NCBI GenBank assembly: GCA_902773415.1
Contig: CACYEE010000029.1
Location: 1-29,180 of the forward strand
Direction of reading: 5' to 3'
Length of the DNA stretch: 29,180 nt
Origin: an uncultured Actinomyces sp.
GTDB taxonomy: Bacteria; Actinomycetota; Actinomycetes; Actinomycetales; Actinomycetaceae
Made by a program: the position numbers and the translations under genes. The notes beneath the pieces are model-generated. The model was not told where the DNA came from. It did no database searches and saw nothing but the letters and a program-made list of their open reading frames with translations. Shown piece after piece: positions 26,001 to 29,180 of this stretch. Position 1 is the first letter of the stretch; every line of letters begins with the position of its first letter.

Positions 26001-27878
26001 ATGGCTAAGGATTACCAGGCGATGGCCAAGGACATCGTCGAAAAGGTCGGAGGACTTTCCAACATCACCTCCGCCACCCACTGCATGACCCGCCTGCGCC
26101 TCACGCTCAAGGACGAAAGCGCCGCCAACGACACCGCCGTCGAAGCAATCGCAGGCGTCAAGTCCGTCATCAAGCAAGGCGGCCAGTACCAGGTCGTCAT
26201 CGGCCAGGACGTCAACTCCGTCTACGCCGAAGTCGCGAAACTCGGCGACCTCGGCGGCGACGCGGCCCCCGCCGAAAACCAGGGCATCGTCAACACCGTC
26301 CTCGGCTACATCGCCGGCTGCATGACCCCGCTCTTCTCAGGAATGCTCGGCGCCGGCATGATCAAGGTCATCCTCGTACTCCTGACGAGCTTCGCCGGCC
26401 TGTCCGAGGAATCCTCCACCTACATCATCCTCAACGCCGTAGGCGACGGATTCTTCGTCTTCCTTCCGATCCTCCTCGGCTACTCCATCGCCCAGCGACT
26501 CAAGGGCAGCGCCGTGCTCTACATGACCGTCGGCGCCTTCCTCGTCTACCCCGACCTCGTCGCCTACTTCGGCAACGCCGAAGCCCTCGAATCCTCCCTC
26601 TTCGGCATGCCCGCCGCCACGCTCTTCGGAATCCCCGTCATCGCCACCACCTACACCTCCTCCGTGCTGCCGATGCTCCTCATGGGCCCCGTCATGAAAT
26701 GGGCCGAAGACTTCTCCGACCGCGTCTCCCCCGTCGTGCTCAAGGCCTTCATGAAGCCGATGCTCTTCCTCATCATCAGCGCGCCGATCGCCCTCGTCCT
26801 GCTCGGCCCGCTCGGCGGCCTCATCGGCAACTGGCTCGCCGCAGGCGTCTCCTGGCTGCTCGCGAAGTCCTCCTGGCTCACGATCGCCGTGCTCGCAGGC
26901 CTCATGCCCTTCATCGTCATGACCGGCATGCACTGGGCCCTCATCCCCCTCGCCCTCAACTCCTTCGCAACGACCGGCGTCGAACCCTTCCTCATCACCA
27001 CGATGTTCGCCGCGAACATCGCCCAAGGCGGAGCCGCCTTCGGCGTCGCCCTCAAGACCAAGAACGGCGACCTGCGCTCCGAAGGCATCGCCTCCGGCAT
27101 CTCCGCCACCATCGCCGGCGTGACCGAACCGGCCATGTACGGCATCAACCTCCGCTTCGTCAAGCCCATGATCGCCGTCGTCATCGCGGCCACCACCACC
27201 GGCCTCCTCCTCGGCATCTTCAACATGCAGGCCTACGCGATGGGCGGCTCGCCGAGCTTCTTCTCCATTCCGACCCTCATCAACCCGGACGATTCGACAA
27301 AGACCCTCCTGATCGCCACCGTCGCCGGGCTGCTCTCCCTCGCCCTCTCCTTCGCCATCACCCTCGTCCTCTACAAGGACGACGCCGAGACCGCCGGCGA
27401 CGCCCCCGCAACCGGCACGGCCGCACCGCTCGACCTTGCCGCCCCGATGACGGGCCAGGTCGTCGCGATCGAGGACGTGCCCGACGCGGTCTTCGCCTCC
27501 GGGGCGCTCGGCGCCGGCGTCGCCATCATTCCCGCCGACGGGAAGGTCGTCGCCCCCGCCGACGCCACCGTCTCGGCACTCATGCAACCCTCGAAGCACG
27601 CCATCGGCCTCACGCTCGCCGACGAAAGCGAACTGCTCATCCACGTCGGCCTCGACACCGTCCAGCTCGACGGCTCCGCCTTCGAATACCATGTGAGCGA
27701 AGGCCAGGCCGTCAAGGCCGGCGACCTCCTCATGACCGCCGACCTCGACGCCATCAAGGCCGCAGGCAAACAAATCCATACGCCCGTGCTCGTGCCCAAC
27801 CCCGGCCCGCACGCCGACGTCGCCCTGCCCGCCGCAGGCCCGGTGACGGCCGGACAGCCCTTCATCACGCTCGCCTGA
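26001..27878 (+). CDS. PTS beta-glucoside-type permease, fused EIIBCA
   Basis: A 625-residue phosphotransferase permease that imports and phosphorylates a beta-glucoside. Domain order is EIIB (1-90; phosphorylation Cys C28 in HCMTRLRL), EIIC (about 105-460; ten or so hydrophobic segments, with GAFLVYPDL, AGLMPFIVMTGMHWALIP and GVTEPAMYGINL) and EIIA of the glucose type (about 470-625; APMTGQVV, H533 and the phosphorylated H548 in LLIHVGLDTVQL, 15 residues apart as in the family). The order B-C-A matches BglF/BglP-type permeases. The ribosome binding site AAAGGAGG is strong. The GH1 gene follows after 109 bp and a strong hairpin; the LacI-family regulator diverges. The exact substrate (salicin, arbutin, cellobiose and so on) is inference. 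Confidence 0.93.
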   Translation: MAKDYQAMAKDIVEKVGGLSNITSATHCMTRLRLTLKDESAANDTAVEAIAGVKSVIKQGGQYQVVIGQDVNSVYAEVAKLGDLGGDAAPAENQGIVNTVLGYIAGCMTPLFSGMLGAGMIKVILVLLTSFAGLSEESSTYIILNAVGDGFFVFLPILLGYSIAQRLKGSAVLYMTVGAFLVYPDLVAYFGNAEALESSLFGMPAATLFGIPVIATTYTSSVLPMLLMGPVMKWAEDFSDRVSPVVLKAFMKPMLFLIISAPIALVLLGPLGGLIGNWLAAGVSWLLAKSSWLTIAVLAGLMPFIVMTGMHWALIPLALNSFATTGVEPFLITTMFAANIAQGGAAFGVALKTKNGDLRSEGIASGISATIAGVTEPAMYGINLRFVKPMIAVVIAATTTGLLLGIFNMQAYAMGGSPSFFSIPTLINPDDSTKTLLIATVAGLLSLALSFAITLVLYKDDAETAGDAPATGTAAPLDLAAPMTGQVVAIEDVPDAVFASGALGAGVAIIPADGKVVAPADATVSALMQPSKHAIGLTLADESELLIHVGLDTVQLDGSAFEYHVSEGQAVKAGDLLMTADLDAIKAAGKQIHTPVLVPNPGPHADVALPAAGPVTAGQPFITLA

Positions 27879-27883
27879 GACGC

Positions 27884-27927
27884 CTCCGGGCAATCCGACG
27901 CGCCAGACGCCGCCGGATTGCCCGGAG
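27884..27927. other. Intercistronic 14-bp-stem hairpin between PTS and GH1 genes
   Basis: CTCCGGGCAATCCG (27884-27897) pairs perfectly with CGGATTGCCCGGAG (27914-27927) around a 16-base loop, starting six bases after the PTS stop codon. No U tract follows. It may protect the upstream message or partly terminate transcription, lowering expression of the downstream gene. Confidence 0.75.
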
Positions 27928-27987
27928 AAAGCGCCAACGGCACACTACATACGCAAACGCAACACTCGAACAGACAAGGAGAACCCG

Positions 27988-29180
27988 ATGCCCATGCTTC
28001 GCGACGACTTCCTATGGGGCGGCGCCGTGGCCGCCAACCAGCTCGAAGGCGGCTGGGACGCCGACGGCAAAGGCCCCTCCGTGCCCGACATGTGCACGAA
28101 CGGAACCCACACCGAACCGAAGTGGATCACCACCGAAATCCGCAAGGACCGCCTCTACCCCTCCCACGAAGCCATCGACTTCTACCACCGCTACGAAGAC
28201 GACATCGCCCTCTTCGGCGAAATGGGCTTCAAGGTGTTCCGCACCTCCATCAACTGGACGCGCATCTTCCCCAACGGAGACGACGCCGAACCGAACGAGG
28301 CCGGCCTGGCCTTCTACGACCGCGTCTTCGACGCCTGCAAGAAGCACGGCATCGAACCGCTCGTCACGCTTTCCCACTACGAACTGCCCTACTCCCTCGT
28401 CGAACGCTACAACGGCTGGGCCTCGCGCGAACTCATCGGATTCTTCGAGAACTACTGCCGCACGGTCTTCGCCCGCTACGAAGGCAAGGTGAAGTACTGA
28501 CTGACCTTCAACGAGATCAACTCGGGAACCGTCGCCTTCGGCGACATCGTCTCCACCGGGCTCGTCCAAGGCTACGAAGGCCCCTTCGGCAGCTCGACCC
28601 ACAACACCCAGGCCGACCGCTTCCAGGCCCTCCACCACCAGTTCGTCGCCTCGGCCCGCGTCGTGCGCCACGCCCACGAGCACTACCCGCAGTACAGGAT
28701 CGGCGACATGAACCTCTTCGCCACGAAGTACCCCCTCACCTGCAACCCGAAGGACGTGCTCAAGACCCAGCGCGAAAACCGGATCATGAACTGGTACTGC
28801 TCCGACGTGCAGGTTCGCGGCGAATACCCGGCCTACGCCAAGCGCTACTGGGCAGAAAACGGAATCGAACTCGAGATTGCCGAAGGCGACCTCGACGACC
28901 TTCGCGAAGGCACCGTGGACTTCTACACCTGCTCCTACTACATGAGCACATGCGAGACAACGGACGAAAACGCCTCCGGCATCGGCGGCAACCTCGTCGG
29001 CGGCGTGGCCAACCCGTACCTTGAGGCCTCGGATTGGGGATGGCAGATCGACCCCGACGGCCTGCGCTACTCGCTCAACGAAATCTGGGACCGCTACGGC
29101 CTGCCGATCATGGTTGTCGAAAACGGCCTCGGCGCGCGCGACGACATCGCCGAGGACGGTTCGATCCACGACGACTACCG
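27988..29180 (+). pseudogene. GH1 6-phospho-beta-glucosidase with in-frame TGA at codon 171, 3' end beyond window
   Basis: The frame encodes a glycoside hydrolase family 1 enzyme that would cleave the 6-phospho-beta-glucoside delivered by the PTS permease. MLRDDFLWGGAVAANQLEGGW, FYHRYEDDIALFGEMGFKVFRTSINWTRIFPNG and LSHYELPYSLVERYNGW are family-typical. At 28498-28500 GKVKY is followed by TGA, then LTFNEIN continues in the same frame to the window edge. GH1 enzymes have Trp at this position (YWLTFNE), so one G-to-A change explains the stop. The 170-residue product would lack acid/base E176 and nucleophile E378 (VVENGLG). The rest of the frame is undamaged, so the lesion is recent, a sequence error, or tolerated by read-through. 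The start has AAGGAG upstream. Confidence 0.88.

Noticed and set aside
26051..26060. Additional GGACTTTC site in the PTS gene
   Set aside because: It lies within conserved EIIB codons (GGLSN) and lacks the TA extension and neighbours of the intergenic array. Chance match.
28498..28500. Genome-wide use of UGA as Trp
   Set aside because: Conserved Trp positions elsewhere use TGG, and TGA ends uvrD2, the flotillin gene and the PTS gene at expected positions. The TGA in the GH1 gene is a local lesion.

Overview
The window is a high-GC actinobacterial chromosome segment. It carries a gene block that I recognise from Mycobacterium tuberculosis Rv3193c to Rv3199c: UPF0182 membrane protein, YlbL-type PDZ/Lon peptidase, DUF2342 zincin-like protein, ThiF-like protein, uvrD2 and nudC. 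Beside the block lie a giant pilin-type surface protein, a sortase-like protein and a PTS beta-glucoside locus. This fits a host-associated member of the Actinomycetales (Actinomycetaceae-like). The genus is inference only.

Layout. 1-7509 (minus): the first ~2,500 residues of a giant secreted adhesin built from BspA-type leucine-rich repeats, Cna-B and FctA-like isopeptide domains; it runs off the left edge. Its signal-peptide region contains a run of eight G on the coding strand. That run puts the ATG and secretion signal out of frame with the otherwise open ~7.4 kb body; nine or six G would restore the frame. 8139-10252 (minus): an nfeD-flotillin pair. 10396-16402 (minus): UPF0182 protein, a small sortase-like secreted protein and YlbL. 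Between them sit three copies of a 29-bp dyad element and an 889-bp noncoding gap with iterated GAAAGTCCTA/TAGGACTTTC sites. 16509-19169 (plus): DUF2342 protein and ThiF-like protein, separated by a compound palindrome. 19146-22182 (minus): uvrD2 and nudC. 22259-24478 (plus): glycogen debranching enzyme GlgX, with an apparently leaderless GTG start.

24627-29180: a LacI-family regulator diverges from a PTS EIIBCA permease, which is followed by a GH1 6-phospho-beta-glucosidase. This looks like a beta-glucoside uptake and hydrolysis operon, with operator-like repeats in an AT-rich divergent promoter. The GH1 frame is broken by TGA at codon 171, where the family has Trp just before the catalytic TFNE motif. 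The truncated product would lack both catalytic glutamates.

The strongest candidate for a new system is the homopolymer switch in the signal peptide of the giant adhesin, probably slipped-strand phase variation captured in the OFF state. The 29-bp dyads, the TAGGACTTTC array and the broken glucosidase also merit a second look. All calls rest on reading the sequence; no searches were run.
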